Shown one piece after another: positions 9,285 to 18,244 of a stretch of 64,000 nt of DNA. The position numbers and the translations under genes are program-made. The stretch comes from an uncultured Winogradskyella sp. (GTDB lineage: Bacteria > Bacteroidota > Bacteroidia > Flavobacteriales > Flavobacteriaceae), in assembly GCF_947495255.1 (NCBI RefSeq), contig NZ_CANLYI010000005.1, forward strand, positions 1 through 64,000. Direction: 5' to 3'. Each line of letters starts with the position of its first letter. The first letter of the stretch is position 1. The notes under the pieces are model-generated. The model was not told the DNA's origin. It saw only the letters and a list, made by a program, of their open reading frames with translations, and did no database searches.

Positions 9285-11120
9285 TTATTGATAGCCTTCG
9301 GCTTGAAGTGTAAACAATTCTGAATACAAGTCATTGTTTCTCATAAGTTCTTCATGTGTACCAATTTCTTTCACTTTACCTTGTTCTAAAACTAGGATTC
9401 TATTAGCTTGACGCACTGTGCTAAATCTATGCGAAATAATGATACTGGTTTTGTCTTCGGTTAAACCTATAAAACGACCAAAGACTTCGCTTTCTGCTCT
9501 AGCATCTAAAGCAGAAGTGGGTTCGTCTAAAACCATTACTTCAGCACTTTTCATATAAGCTCTTGCTAAAGCTACTTTTTGCCATTGACCACCAGATAAT
9601 TCTTGACCACTAGAAAATCGCTTACCTAATTGCTGATTGTAACCTTGTTTTAATTCAGATACAACCTCACTAGCCAAACTTAGTTCTGCGGCTTTTTCAA
9701 TCTTAGCCTGATTGTCTAACTCGTTTATGTTTCCTATTGCAATGTTTTCTTTTACGGTAAATTCATACCTAAAGAAGTCCTGAAAAATAACACCAAAATA
9801 CTCTTGATATTCAGCAATATTAAAACGGTTAATATTTATGCCATCTAATAGAATTTCACCTGATGTAGGTTCGTAGAAACGTAATAGTAGTTTTATTAAC
9901 GTTGTCTTTCCTGCGCCATTCTGACCAACAAAAGCTAATTTTTCACCTGCTCGAAGTGTAAAGCTAATGCCTTTTAAAATTTCAGTATCAGAATTTGGAT
10001 ACGCAAAACGCACGGCTTTAAACTCAAAACCTTTTTTAATTTTTCCAGGTAAAGGCATATCTTCTTTTGCTTTTGATACAATTGAAATATCAATAAAGTC
10101 GAAATAATCTTTTAAGTATAAAGCACTTTCCGAAATCCTCGTAAATTTTGAAAAGAAATCTTGAAGGTTTCGCATTAAACGATTAAATGAACCTGATAAA
10201 AATGTAAGCTCACCAAGCGTAATTGCGCCAGAAAGCACACGATAAATTATAAATACATAAGCACCATAATAACTTATAGAACCTAAGACATTAAACAAAA
10301 AACCTAATGACGAACGTCTAATAGCTAAGGTTTTATTGAGTTGGTAATATTCTTCAGATAGGTTTTTAAAACGGTCAACCACAAAATCTGTTAAGCCAAA
10401 AAGTTTTATTTCTTTTGCTGTTTTATCGTTTGCACCAATAAATCTTAGATAATCTAACTCACGTCGCTCAGATGTCCAGCTTCGTGCTAAAGAATACTGT
10501 TGTTGGCTAAAACGTATCTCGTTAATAAATGACGGAATAATACTCAGTACAAGAAGTATAATTAAATACGGTTCAAAATATATTAAACCGGCAACAAGTG
10601 TTGCAATAGAAATAGCACTTTGTGCTTGGCCAAGCACGTTAGACATTAGTCCAACACGACCAGTAGTTTGCGTTCTTGCACGTTCTAACTTATCATAAAA
10701 CTCAGAGTCCTCTAATAGACTGATATTTATTTGATTGGTCTTCTTAATAATAGTGACTGAGGATGCAATATTATATTCGTCACCAAGTAAACCATCGGTT
10801 AAGGAAATCGCTCTACTTATTAAGTCTGATAGAATGATTAAGCCAAACTCGGCTGCGACATACGTCCAAAGTGTATTATAATCAGGACTGTCAAGCGAAA
10901 TCTGTAAAATGATTTCGTCAATGATAAGTTTACCAACCCATAATATTATTACAGGTAATAAAGCGCCAATAAGTCTACAGAAAGCGGAAAGCAAAAAGAG
11001 ACTTTTGTTGACTTTCCAGATTTCTTTAAAAAATCTAGGAATATAAATTAAGGCATTAAAGGACGATTTTAGATTTGTTTTCTTACCGTCCTTTAAAGAA
11101 TTTGGCTTGTGTCGTGGCAT
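9285..11120 (-). CDS. ABC exporter, fused permease and ATPase (MsbA-like)
   Basis: A 611-residue half-transporter. The membrane domain (about 35-340) has roughly six hydrophobic segments. The nucleotide-binding domain carries Walker A GQNGAGKTT (399-407), the signature LSGGQ (508-512), Walker B VMVLDE (528-533) and an H-loop ISHR. Such proteins work as dimers and export lipids, peptides or drugs from the inner membrane. The substrate is not evident. It lies 13 bases after sufT and 18 before the DUF2480 gene, so it appears inserted into the distal SUF operon; a link to Fe-S biogenesis is only positional. Confidence 0.93.
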   Translation of the reverse strand: MPRHKPNSLKDGKKTNLKSSFNALIYIPRFFKEIWKVNKSLFLLSAFCRLIGALLPVIILWVGKLIIDEIILQISLDSPDYNTLWTYVAAEFGLIILSDLISRAISLTDGLLGDEYNIASSVTIIKKTNQINISLLEDSEFYDKLERARTQTTGRVGLMSNVLGQAQSAISIATLVAGLIYFEPYLIILLVLSIIPSFINEIRFSQQQYSLARSWTSERRELDYLRFIGANDKTAKEIKLFGLTDFVVDRFKNLSEEYYQLNKTLAIRRSSLGFLFNVLGSISYYGAYVFIIYRVLSGAITLGELTFLSGSFNRLMRNLQDFFSKFTRISESALYLKDYFDFIDISIVSKAKEDMPLPGKIKKGFEFKAVRFAYPNSDTEILKGISFTLRAGEKLAFVGQNGAGKTTLIKLLLRFYEPTSGEILLDGININRFNIAEYQEYFGVIFQDFFRYEFTVKENIAIGNINELDNQAKIEKAAELSLASEVVSELKQGYNQQLGKRFSSGQELSGGQWQKVALARAYMKSAEVMVLDEPTSALDARAESEVFGRFIGLTEDKTSIIISHRFSTVRQANRILVLEQGKVKEIGTHEELMRNNDLYSELFTLQAEGYQ

Positions 11121-11133
11121 TCAGTATTTATAA

Positions 11134-11460
11134 TTAAAGCATTCCAAGTTCTAACTTGGCTTCTTCACTCATTAAATCTTGAGACCAAGGTGGATCGAAA
11201 GTGATTTCTACTTCAGCACCTTTTACCTCATTGATAGATTTTACTTTTTCTTCAACTTCTAAAGGAAGTGTTTCTGCCACAGGACAGTTTGGTGTTGTTA
11301 GCGTCATTAGAATTTTAACTTCTAAATCTTCGTTTACAAAAACGTCGTAGATTAATCCTAATTCGTAGATGTCTACTGGGATTTCTGGATCGTAAATTGT
11401 TTTTATTACTCTTAGGATTTTTTCACCTAAAACTGCTGTATCTATAGTTGAATCGCTCAT
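11134..11460 (-). CDS. sufT: SufT-like (DUF59/MIP18) iron-sulfur assembly protein
   Basis: A 108-residue single-domain MIP18/DUF59 protein with the family motifs IYDPEIPVDIYELGLIYD, LTTPNCPV (reactive-type Cys) and ITFDPPWSQDLMSEEAK. Members of this family take part in maturation or delivery of Fe-S clusters. It lies 15 bases after sufE in the same direction, the usual flavobacterial arrangement. Length is normal. Confidence 0.93.
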   Translation of the reverse strand: MSDSTIDTAVLGEKILRVIKTIYDPEIPVDIYELGLIYDVFVNEDLEVKILMTLTTPNCPVAETLPLEVEEKVKSINEVKGAEVEITFDPPWSQDLMSEEAKLELGML

Positions 11461-11475
11461 TTTTTAATGTGTAAA

Positions 11476-11898
11476 CTAGTTAAGTTGTGTTTGGTATGCA
11501 ATGGCATACAATTTTAGTTGTTTTATCATACTTACTAAGCCATTAGCTCTAGTTGGTGATAAATGTTCTTTTAATCCTATTTTATCAATAAAATCAGTAT
11601 TTGCTTCAAGGATATCTTTTGGATGCTGATTAGAAAATGCTCTAATGAGTATAGCAATAATACCTTTGGTAATAATAGCATCACTATCTGCTGTAAAGTT
11701 TATTTTATCGTCTTGCATGTTTGCATGTACCCAAACTTTACTTTGGCAACCTTTAATGATATTATCGTCAGTCTTATATTTTTCTTCAATTAAGGGTAAG
11801 TCTTTACCTAAGTCAATCATATATTGGTAGCGTTCTTCCCAATCTTCAAACATGGCAAACTCCTCAATAATTTCATTTTGTACTTCTTCAATAGTCAT
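11476..11898 (-). CDS. sufE: SufE sulfur-acceptor protein
   Basis: A 140-residue SufE. Cys51 in IKGCQSKVW is the sulfur-accepting residue. Family SufE takes persulfide sulfur from SufS and passes it to the SufBCD scaffold. It lies between the META-domain lipoprotein gene (33 bases upstream) and sufT (15 bases downstream). Confidence 0.96.
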   Translation of the reverse strand: MTIEEVQNEIIEEFAMFEDWEERYQYMIDLGKDLPLIEEKYKTDDNIIKGCQSKVWVHANMQDDKINFTADSDAIITKGIIAILIRAFSNQHPKDILEANTDFIDKIGLKEHLSPTRANGLVSMIKQLKLYAIAYQTQLN

Positions 11899-11931
11899 AG
11901 TCTCATTCTTTTGTGCAAAATTACAAAATCG

Positions 11932-12759
11932 TTAGTTTTTAACGGTGTTTTCTTTAATGGATAACACTTTATTAACTAAAGCTTCAATAGCCTCTGGAGG
12001 ATTTCCATGGTCAAAGGTTGGTGTCATGTATTCTATGTCGCCTATTATTATGGCTAACGAAGCATGATGCGCTCCGTCTGATTGATGTTTCGTAGAAGGC
12101 GGAATTAAATCTTGAATTGTTTCGGCATCAATAACTTCAATCAATTTATTAACAGCTTCCCATTCTTTTGGTTCAATTGAATATTTCTGTATATCTTGAA
12201 GACCTTCGTCTTTTGATAGTAATATATTAGATTTCGAAATTGAAATAAAATCATATGAACCTCTTGAGCTCAATGTGTATTTTACTGAGGTTTTATAATC
12301 GATGTCAGTATTTACTATGGTACTTTTTTTAGAAGCAACAACTGTATTGGTTCCTTCGATTAATACCGTTTCATTATTTAAAAAAGAAATGAGGTTTTCA
12401 CTTATTAAAAATGAATTAACCGAATTCAAAGCTTTTAAAAACTGACGTTCTGTATTAGATGCGTTTCCTGGGCATAACTTCTTTGATGCACCAATATTGA
12501 CAAATGATAATGCGTTGTTTTCTAATTTGTAACTTCCAAAGAAATTATTACAACCAGCAAATCCTGTAATTTTATTAGTAATCTCATCAAAGTTTATTAC
12601 AATTTTACTAGAAGTAACATCAGTATCTCCAAGTTGTGTGATGTAATATGTTCCAGATAGTGTTTCTTGCATTTTTTTGTTGTTTTCGATTGCTTTTTTT
12701 GATGAATCACAAGAAGTCATTGTTGTTAAAAGCATAAATAAACTAAGTAAAATTTTCAT
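11932..12759 (-). CDS. META-domain lipoprotein (HslJ-like)
   Basis: A 275-residue lipoprotein: lipobox TTMTSC with Cys17. An N-terminal META/HslJ domain (about 35-120) contains FAGCNNFFGSYKL. The C-terminal half (about 150-270) contains IEYMTPTFDHGNPPEAIE, a segment often seen after META domains in flavobacteria. META proteins are linked to heat or antibiotic stress in enterobacteria, but the molecular role is unknown. It sits between sufS and sufE with gaps of 45 and 33 bases, so it is probably in the same transcript. Confidence 0.85.
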   Translation of the reverse strand: MKILLSLFMLLTTMTSCDSSKKAIENNKKMQETLSGTYYITQLGDTDVTSSKIVINFDEITNKITGFAGCNNFFGSYKLENNALSFVNIGASKKLCPGNASNTERQFLKALNSVNSFLISENLISFLNNETVLIEGTNTVVASKKSTIVNTDIDYKTSVKYTLSSRGSYDFISISKSNILLSKDEGLQDIQKYSIEPKEWEAVNKLIEVIDAETIQDLIPPSTKHQSDGAHHASLAIIIGDIEYMTPTFDHGNPPEAIEALVNKVLSIKENTVKN

Positions 12760-12804
12760 CTGTAAACTGTTTATTATTGAAAGTTACACATTTAATGCCA
12801 AAGT

Positions 12805-14019
12805 CTAAGACAGCATCATTATTGCCTTTTTAAGCGCCACAATAAATGCGTCAATTTCTTCTTTGGTGTTATAAAACATAAAAGAAGCTCTTATGGTACC
12901 TGGAATTTTATAAAAGTCCATAATAGGTTGTGCGCAATGATGACCTGTACGGACTGCGATGCCCATTTTGTCCAAAATGGTGCCAATATCATAAGGGTGA
13001 ATAGTGCCAACATTAAAAGAAATTACAGATGTTTTCTCTTTTGCTGTACCGTAAATTTTTAAACCTTCAATTTTTTGCAATTGCTCAGTTCCATAAGCTA
13101 AGAGCTCATTTTCGTATGCGGCAATATTTTCAAAACCTATACCATTCATATAATCTAAAGCGGCTCCAAAAGCAATGCCACCACAAATATTTGGTGTACC
13201 AGCTTCAAATTTGTGTGGTAAACCTGCATAAGTTGTTTTTGCAAATGACACTTCTGCAATCATTTCGCCTCCTCCTTGGTAAGGTGGCAATTTAATAAGC
13301 CATTCTTCTTTTCCGTAAAGCATCCCAACACCTGTTGGTCCACAAATTTTGTGAGCAGAACACACATAGAAATCAACATCTAACGCTTGGACGTCTGGTT
13401 TTAAATGCGGACAAGATTGTGCGCCATCAACTAAAACAGCAGCTCCAACAGCATGTGCTTTTTCTATAATAGATTCAATAGGATTTATAGTTCCTAAAGC
13501 ATTTGAAATATGGTTTACAAAAACCAATTTCGTGTGTTCGTTTAAAAGCGCATCATAGTCCGAAAGAATTAATTCACCATTTTCATTCATGGGAATGACT
13601 CTTAAAGTTGCTCCTGTACGTTCGCAAAGCATTTGCCATGGCACAATATTACTGTGGTGCTCTAAAGCAGAAACAATAATTTCATCTCCTTTTTTTAAGA
13701 GTGAAGAAAATCCGTTAGCAACTAAATTAATACTATGCGTTGTGCCAGCAGTATAAATGATTTCGTAACTGTGTTTAGCATTAAAATGTTTCTGAATCTT
13801 AATACGTGCTTGCTCGTAAGCATCCGTTGCTTCCTGGCTTAAACTATGCACGCCTCTATGAATATTTGCATTGTAATTGCTGTAATAATCTACAATAACA
13901 TCAATGACTTGCTGAGGTGTTTGCGAAGTTGCAGCATTATCGAAATATATGAGTGGTTTCCCATTAACCGTTCTGTTGAGAATGGGGAAGTCTTTTCTTA
14001 TTTTTTGTACGTCTAACAT
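12805..14019 (-). CDS. sufS: Cysteine desulfurase SufS
   Basis: A 404-residue class II cysteine desulfurase. The PLP lysine is Lys224 in SAHKICGPTGVG, and the catalytic Cys362 sits in RTGHHCAQP; PLP-contacting AGTTHSIN and DGAQSCPH are also present. It converts cysteine to alanine and hands the sulfur to SufE. It begins the second half of the SUF cluster, separated from sufD by an oppositely oriented module of 2.6 kb, and has its own -7 box just upstream. Confidence 0.97.
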   Translation of the reverse strand: MLDVQKIRKDFPILNRTVNGKPLIYFDNAATSQTPQQVIDVIVDYYSNYNANIHRGVHSLSQEATDAYEQARIKIQKHFNAKHSYEIIYTAGTTHSINLVANGFSSLLKKGDEIIVSALEHHSNIVPWQMLCERTGATLRVIPMNENGELILSDYDALLNEHTKLVFVNHISNALGTINPIESIIEKAHAVGAAVLVDGAQSCPHLKPDVQALDVDFYVCSAHKICGPTGVGMLYGKEEWLIKLPPYQGGGEMIAEVSFAKTTYAGLPHKFEAGTPNICGGIAFGAALDYMNGIGFENIAAYENELLAYGTEQLQKIEGLKIYGTAKEKTSVISFNVGTIHPYDIGTILDKMGIAVRTGHHCAQPIMDFYKIPGTIRASFMFYNTKEEIDAFIVALKKAIMMLS

Positions 14020-14037
14020 GGGCTTAATTCCTAGTTA

Positions 14038-14045
14038 CAAAGATA
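14038..14045 (-). promoter_or_regulatory. -7 box of the sufS transcript
   Basis: On the minus strand TATCTTTG, a perfect TAnnTTTG, 18 bases before the sufS start codon. TTTC stands about 18 bases further upstream as a weak -33. It would let sufS and downstream genes be transcribed independently of sufAB-CD. Confidence 0.45.
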
Positions 14046-14112
14046 CAACGCATTGTTCTTAAAGAAAAACTTATAATTAGTCATTAAAATATTTAATACA
14101 CATTTTATTAGG

Positions 14113-14133
14113 ATACATTTATATAAAATGTAT
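14113..14133. promoter_or_regulatory. Perfect inverted repeat, candidate PadR operator
   Basis: ATACATTT, five bases, AAATGTAT: a perfect 8+8 palindrome ten bases upstream of the chosen padR start. It overlaps a TATATTTG box (14131-14138) and the alternative upstream ATG at 14128. PadR-family regulators often bind ATGT/ACAT-type palindromes at their own promoter, so autoregulation is inferred. Confidence 0.5.
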
Positions 14134-14142
14134 ATTTGTGAT

Positions 14143-14475
14143 ATGTATAGTAAAGAATTAACAAAAGGAACATTGCAACCTATCATTTTAAAACTTATAA
14201 ATGAAAAGGGTAGAATGTATGGTTACGAGATTACACAAGAAGTGAAAACGATGACTTCAGGAAAAATAGATATTTCGGAAGGTGCATTATATCCCATTTT
14301 ACATAAGCTTGAGGCAAAAAAGGTTTTAGAAACTGAAAAGGTTTTTATTGGTAAGCGTGTTCGGAAATATTATAAAGTCACTAAAGAAGGGAAGAAAATG
14401 GTAGAGACTGTTACTGAAGAAATCAATGATTTTATTGAGACCTTAAATTTAATTTTTAATCCAAAACCGATATAA
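14143..14475 (+). CDS. PadR family transcriptional regulator
   Basis: From ATG 14143 the protein has 110 residues, typical of short PadR regulators, and starts MYSKELTKGTLQPIILKLI. The winged-helix signatures are YGYEITQEV, SEGALYPILHKLE and the wing RKYYKVTKEGKK. I prefer 14143 over the ATG at 14128 because the family usually starts at about this point and the upstream ATG lies inside the palindrome. The gene opens a plus-strand unit with two small membrane proteins and a serine hydrolase, which it probably represses until a ligand binds. Two bases separate it from the next gene. Confidence 0.93.
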   Translation: MYSKELTKGTLQPIILKLINEKGRMYGYEITQEVKTMTSGKIDISEGALYPILHKLEAKKVLETEKVFIGKRVRKYYKVTKEGKKMVETVTEEINDFIETLNLIFNPKPI

Positions 14476-14477
14476 TC

Positions 14478-14906
14478 ATGGAATTATCAGAAAAGCATAT
14501 CGCCTTTATTGAAAACAATTTAACCTTATATGGTGTTAAAAATAAAGATTTAAGAGAGGATTTACTGGACCATATCTGTACGTATATAGAGCATCAAAAT
14601 TCTAATGATTTTAATGCATTGTATCAACAAGCGTTGCAGAAATTTGGTGGGTATTCTAGTTTTCAGAATTTACAATTAGAAACGAATTATCAAAAGTTTG
14701 CGAAGCAACTTATGACATTCAATAAGTTGAAATTCTCTGCAGGCTTTATGGTGATTTTATTGTTGGTGGTTAGTTTGGTTTTTCAGATGATGCAATGGCC
14801 TTATGCTAATGCTTGGTTGCTTGGTGCTATTGTCATTGCAGTATTAGTAATACTACCAGTTCATTTTTACGCGAGCTATAAAAAATCTATTCACAAATTT
14901 TCTTAA
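14478..14906 (+). CDS. Two-helix membrane protein following padR
   Basis: A 142-residue protein. The N-terminal soluble half (about 1-75) has DLREDLLDHICTYIE and resembles the small helical domains found next to PadR regulators or in front of permease subunits. Two hydrophobic segments follow (about 85-105 and 110-132) around the motif MMQWPYANAW, ending in a Lys-rich tail. Its second helix and tail resemble those of the small protein encoded just downstream. The function is unknown; cotranscription with PadR suggests an envelope-related role controlled by it. Confidence 0.75.
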   Translation: MELSEKHIAFIENNLTLYGVKNKDLREDLLDHICTYIEHQNSNDFNALYQQALQKFGGYSSFQNLQLETNYQKFAKQLMTFNKLKFSAGFMVILLLVVSLVFQMMQWPYANAWLLGAIVIAVLVILPVHFYASYKKSIHKFS

Positions 14907-14917
14907 ATCATTTTATC

Positions 14918-15097
14918 ATGAAGAAATCATTTTACATCCTCGGATTTATTACTTTTTTTATTCTCGGAATTGGCGCGATGTTTGAATTTTTAACTTGGCC
15001 ATACAGAGGTATCATCGTTTTTATTGGCTTTCTGTTTCTTAATTTCGGACTGATTCCAACTTATTTCTATCAAAAATATAAGCAATGTTCAATTTAA
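14918..15097 (+). CDS. Small two-helix membrane protein of 59 residues
   Basis: ATG at 14918, starting MKKSFYILGFITFFILGIGA, to TAA at 15095-15097. Two hydrophobic helices flank FEFLTWPYRG, and the end is YFYQKYKQCSI. It lies 11 bases after the preceding gene and its last 13 bases overlap the start of the serine hydrolase gene, which supports translational coupling. The pattern WPY-helix-FY-x2-YK is shared with the end of the preceding 142-residue protein, so the two are probably related. No function can be assigned. Confidence 0.7.
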   Translation: MKKSFYILGFITFFILGIGAMFEFLTWPYRGIIVFIGFLFLNFGLIPTYFYQKYKQCSI

Positions 15098-16740
15098 GAA
15101 GCACGTGCTTATTGATTGGTGTGTTTGTCTTTTTAAGTTCAAAAGCACAAACAAATACAAATCTAAAAATTGATGAATTGTTAGCAACATATGTTTCTAA
15201 TGATGCGCCAGGATTGAGTGTAAAGGTGATTAATCAAGGGCAATCTATCTATTCTAAAGGTTTTGGACTTTCCAGTTTAGATTATAAAATTAAGAATTCT
15301 GATTCTACCGTTTTTAGTTTAGCATCCATTGCAAAACAATTTACAGCTTCGGCTATTTGGGCTTTGGCAAATGATGGTAAAATCAGTTTAGAGGATGATA
15401 TTAGAATGTATTTGCCAGAATTTCCAGAGTATAAAGAAACCATTAGAATAAAACATTTACTGAACCACACGAGTGGTATTCGTAATTATATGACATTAAT
15501 GTACTTGGCAGGTTTTGATTATGATACTCAATATTACGATAATAATACGGTTTTAGATTTAGCCATTAAACAGAAAAATTTAAACCATTTAGTTGGCGAA
15601 AAAGTGAGCTATTCTAATACCAATTATAATTTATTGGCTATTATTATTGAGCGTATTTCAGGGCAAAACCTGAATGAGTATTTGAAACAGAAAATTTTGA
15701 ATCCTTTAAAAATGAACTCAACTTTTGTAAGAGTTGAACATGGAAAACCCATTTGTAATAAAGCGGTTGGTTATCAAAAACATCGAGATGGTTACAGGTT
15801 TTATACAAATGACCAATTGAGTTATGGTGCAGGAAGCATGGGTTCTTCAGTAAATGATATGGCTATTTGGATGCAAATGCTGAATGACCAGATTTTAGAA
15901 TTTAAATCTTTAGCGGAATTTTTAAAAATGACTGAAACTCTAATTTCAGGAAAGAATGCTAAATATGCACGAGGATTAATGTTAGATAATTATAAAGGTT
16001 ATGAAACTATAAATCACAGCGGATTTGGTTTTGGTGGACGTTCTCAATTAATTACAGTTCCAGAAAAGCAAATAGGCATCATAGTTCTAACAAATTCACA
16101 AGGGATAGATGCACCAAGAATAGCGTATCAAATTTTAGATATTTTGATGGAAAATGACGTAAGGATTAAAAATGAAGAGGAAGAGGAAATGGTATTCAAA
16201 GCACAAAATTTTAAAGAATTTATTGGCGAATACAAAGAAATCAATAGTGATATGACTATGAAAATATTTGTAGAAAATGACACACTGAAATCAGTTGGCT
16301 CTATGGGAAGAACTGCTGCAGTTCTTGTGCAATATGACGAAAATAAGTTTCATAGAACGCAAAGTCAAAATGTGAAATACGATTTTACACCTTCAGTATC
16401 TCACGATATGATTATTTCATTTGGTGGAACACCATTTTATTTTGAACAGGCTAACTTTATTGATACTGAATCCGTTGAAGTTTCAGATTTTGTAGGTAAT
16501 TTTTATTCAGAAGAATTAAATGTTACGTATCGTTTTTTTGAAGAAGGCGCAATGCTTAAATTAACTTATGCAGAAAAGGAAAACGTAAACTTACATCCTG
16601 TTCAATTAAACGAATTTGGAAATAATGATAGAACACTTTATCATTTTATAAAAGGTAAAAATGACACCATTACAGGTATGCTTTTATCTTGTGATGGCAC
16701 TGTAAAAGAGGTTGTATTTAAAAAAGAAAAGGATCGCTAA
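15085..16740 (+). CDS. Exported serine hydrolase, beta-lactamase/class C family
   Basis: A 551-residue protein with signal peptide (MFNLRSTCLLIGVFVFLSSKAQ). The beta-lactamase-related domain (about 28-350) has the nucleophile motif SIAK (Ser81, Lys84), a YSNTNYN segment as the YxN motif and NHSGFGFGG as the HxG/KTG equivalent. A C-terminal region of about 170 residues is of the beta-barrel type often following such domains. Family members include D-aminopeptidases, esterases and PBP-like enzymes; true beta-lactamase activity is not implied. It is the last gene of the PadR unit, overlaps the 59-residue gene and ends in a hairpin shared with sufD. Confidence 0.9.
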   Translation: MFNLRSTCLLIGVFVFLSSKAQTNTNLKIDELLATYVSNDAPGLSVKVINQGQSIYSKGFGLSSLDYKIKNSDSTVFSLASIAKQFTASAIWALANDGKISLEDDIRMYLPEFPEYKETIRIKHLLNHTSGIRNYMTLMYLAGFDYDTQYYDNNTVLDLAIKQKNLNHLVGEKVSYSNTNYNLLAIIIERISGQNLNEYLKQKILNPLKMNSTFVRVEHGKPICNKAVGYQKHRDGYRFYTNDQLSYGAGSMGSSVNDMAIWMQMLNDQILEFKSLAEFLKMTETLISGKNAKYARGLMLDNYKGYETINHSGFGFGGRSQLITVPEKQIGIIVLTNSQGIDAPRIAYQILDILMENDVRIKNEEEEEMVFKAQNFKEFIGEYKEINSDMTMKIFVENDTLKSVGSMGRTAAVLVQYDENKFHRTQSQNVKYDFTPSVSHDMIISFGGTPFYFEQANFIDTESVEVSDFVGNFYSEELNVTYRFFEEGAMLKLTYAEKENVNLHPVQLNEFGNNDRTLYHFIKGKNDTITGMLLSCDGTVKEVVFKKEKDR

Positions 16741-16755
16741 ATAGCAATCCTTTTT
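16727..16755. terminator. Terminator between the serine hydrolase gene and sufD
   Basis: AAAAGGAT pairs with ATCCTTTT and GCT with AGC across one mismatch, with loop AAAT; the stop codon of the hydrolase lies in the hairpin. It serves both convergent transcripts. Confidence 0.65.
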
Positions 16756-16778
16756 CTATTTATATTTTTTGGCGAAAC

Positions 16779-18092
16779 TTATAAGTCAAACCCAATATTT
16801 ACACCTAATTTCTTAGCGATAATCTTAGTAATTCTGTTTTTAAGTTCTGGTATTTTAACTGAATCCATAACGTTGTTACTAAAAGCAAACATTAGCAACG
16901 CTCTTGCTTCTTTTTCTGGAATTCCTCTAGAACGTAAATAAAACATAGCACTTTCATCTAACTGACCAATTGTACAACCGTGAGAACATTTTACGTCATC
17001 TGCAAAAATCTCAAGTTGAGGTTTAGTGTTGATTGTAGCCTTGTCGCTCATTAAAATATTGTTGTTGGCTTGGAATGCATTTGTTTTCTGCGCTAATTTT
17101 TCAACAACAACTTTACCATTAAAAACACCAGTTGAGCTATCGTTAAAAATACCTTTGTAATCTTGGTGGCTTTCACAATTTGGCTCAATATGATGCACTA
17201 AAGTATTATGGTCTACATGTTGCTTATCTCCAATAATGGTAATTCCTTTCATGGTAGAATCAATACGTTCACCATTTTGGTAAAAGTTAAGATTGTTTCT
17301 TATTAATTTACCACCAAAAGAAAACGTGTGCACTTTAGCTAAGCTTTCTTGTTTTTGATTTATGTAAGTGTTGTCAATTAATGACGCACTTTGTTTATCA
17401 TTCTGAATTTTATAATAATCTACGATGGCACGTTTGTTAGTAAATATTTCAGTCACCGAATTAGTTAAAACAGGATTGTCTGTTAAACTCTGATGACGTT
17501 CAATAATCTGAACATGTGCATTTTCATTAACTACAATTAAGTTGCGAGGTTGTAACATTACTGCAGCTTCGTTTCCTGTAGAAAAATGTATAATTTGAAT
17601 AGGCTTTTCAACCACTTTATTCTTTGGAATATTAATGTATGCACCTTCATGAGAAAATGCAGTATTCAAAGAAGATAAACCATCTTTTGCAGCAATTTTA
17701 TTGAAATAATTATCAATAATTACCTTGTATTTAGGTTTGGTTAAAGCGGCAGACATTAAGCATACATCTAAACCATCATGTGTGGTTTGCGATAAATGTG
17801 AAGCATACTTGCCGTCGATAAAAATAATTTTATACGCATCTATTTCATGTATAAAATATTTCTTTACATCTTTAAATTCAATGTCATTTTCAATCGTAGG
17901 AAAAACGCTGTAATCGTGTTTTAAAATTGAATTCAACGATGTGTATTTCCAATCTTCTAATCGCTTAGTAGGAAATCCTTCAGCTTCAAAAGTCTTTATG
18001 GCTTCAGTTCGAATATCATGTACTGAAGAATTCACATCTACTGTGTCTTCAAATGCCATAAACGACGATACTAATTTTTCTTTTAAACTCAT
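16779..18092 (-). CDS. sufD: SufD scaffold subunit
   Basis: A 437-residue SufBD-family protein, homologous to the C-terminal core of SufB but without the SufB-specific segments. The core motif DVKCSHGCTIGQLDE is clear, followed by YLRSRGIPEKEA. SufD forms the SufBC2D scaffold and is needed for iron entry. It is the last gene of the first half of the SUF cluster. A gap of 152 bases, with small repeats, separates it from sufC, longer than usual inside this operon. Confidence 0.96.
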   Translation of the reverse strand: MSLKEKLVSSFMAFEDTVDVNSSVHDIRTEAIKTFEAEGFPTKRLEDWKYTSLNSILKHDYSVFPTIENDIEFKDVKKYFIHEIDAYKIIFIDGKYASHLSQTTHDGLDVCLMSAALTKPKYKVIIDNYFNKIAAKDGLSSLNTAFSHEGAYINIPKNKVVEKPIQIIHFSTGNEAAVMLQPRNLIVVNENAHVQIIERHQSLTDNPVLTNSVTEIFTNKRAIVDYYKIQNDKQSASLIDNTYINQKQESLAKVHTFSFGGKLIRNNLNFYQNGERIDSTMKGITIIGDKQHVDHNTLVHHIEPNCESHQDYKGIFNDSSTGVFNGKVVVEKLAQKTNAFQANNNILMSDKATINTKPQLEIFADDVKCSHGCTIGQLDESAMFYLRSRGIPEKEARALLMFAFSNNVMDSVKIPELKNRITKIIAKKLGVNIGFDL

Positions 18093-18098
18093 GTTTTT

Positions 18099-18221
18099 AA
18101 GTCTTCAGTAATAAGTCTTTAGTCTTCAGCTTACTCAATGGTAAACTATATCTGTAGAATTAATACTTTATTTAATGTTTTTGCTATATGCGGTAACATC
18201 TTAGCAAGCAAATGCTTACTA
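18099..18221. repeat. Short direct and inverted repeats in the sufC-sufD gap
   Basis: AGTCTTCAG occurs at 18100-18108 and 18121-18129, with AAGTCTTTA between them. TAGCAAGCA (18202-18210) pairs with TGCTTACTA (18213-18221) with one mismatch. It looks like degenerate intergenic repeat material. I see no promoter box or gene in it. Confidence 0.4.
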
Positions 18222-18244
18222 AAAAACGGACCACTGCTTATTAA

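Noticed and set aside
15085-16740. PadR plus beta-lactamase-like gene as an antibiotic resistance unit
   Set aside because: The family is broad; a signal peptide and SxxK alone do not show beta-lactam hydrolysis, and the second such protein at 24429-25982 sits with an amino acid carrier.
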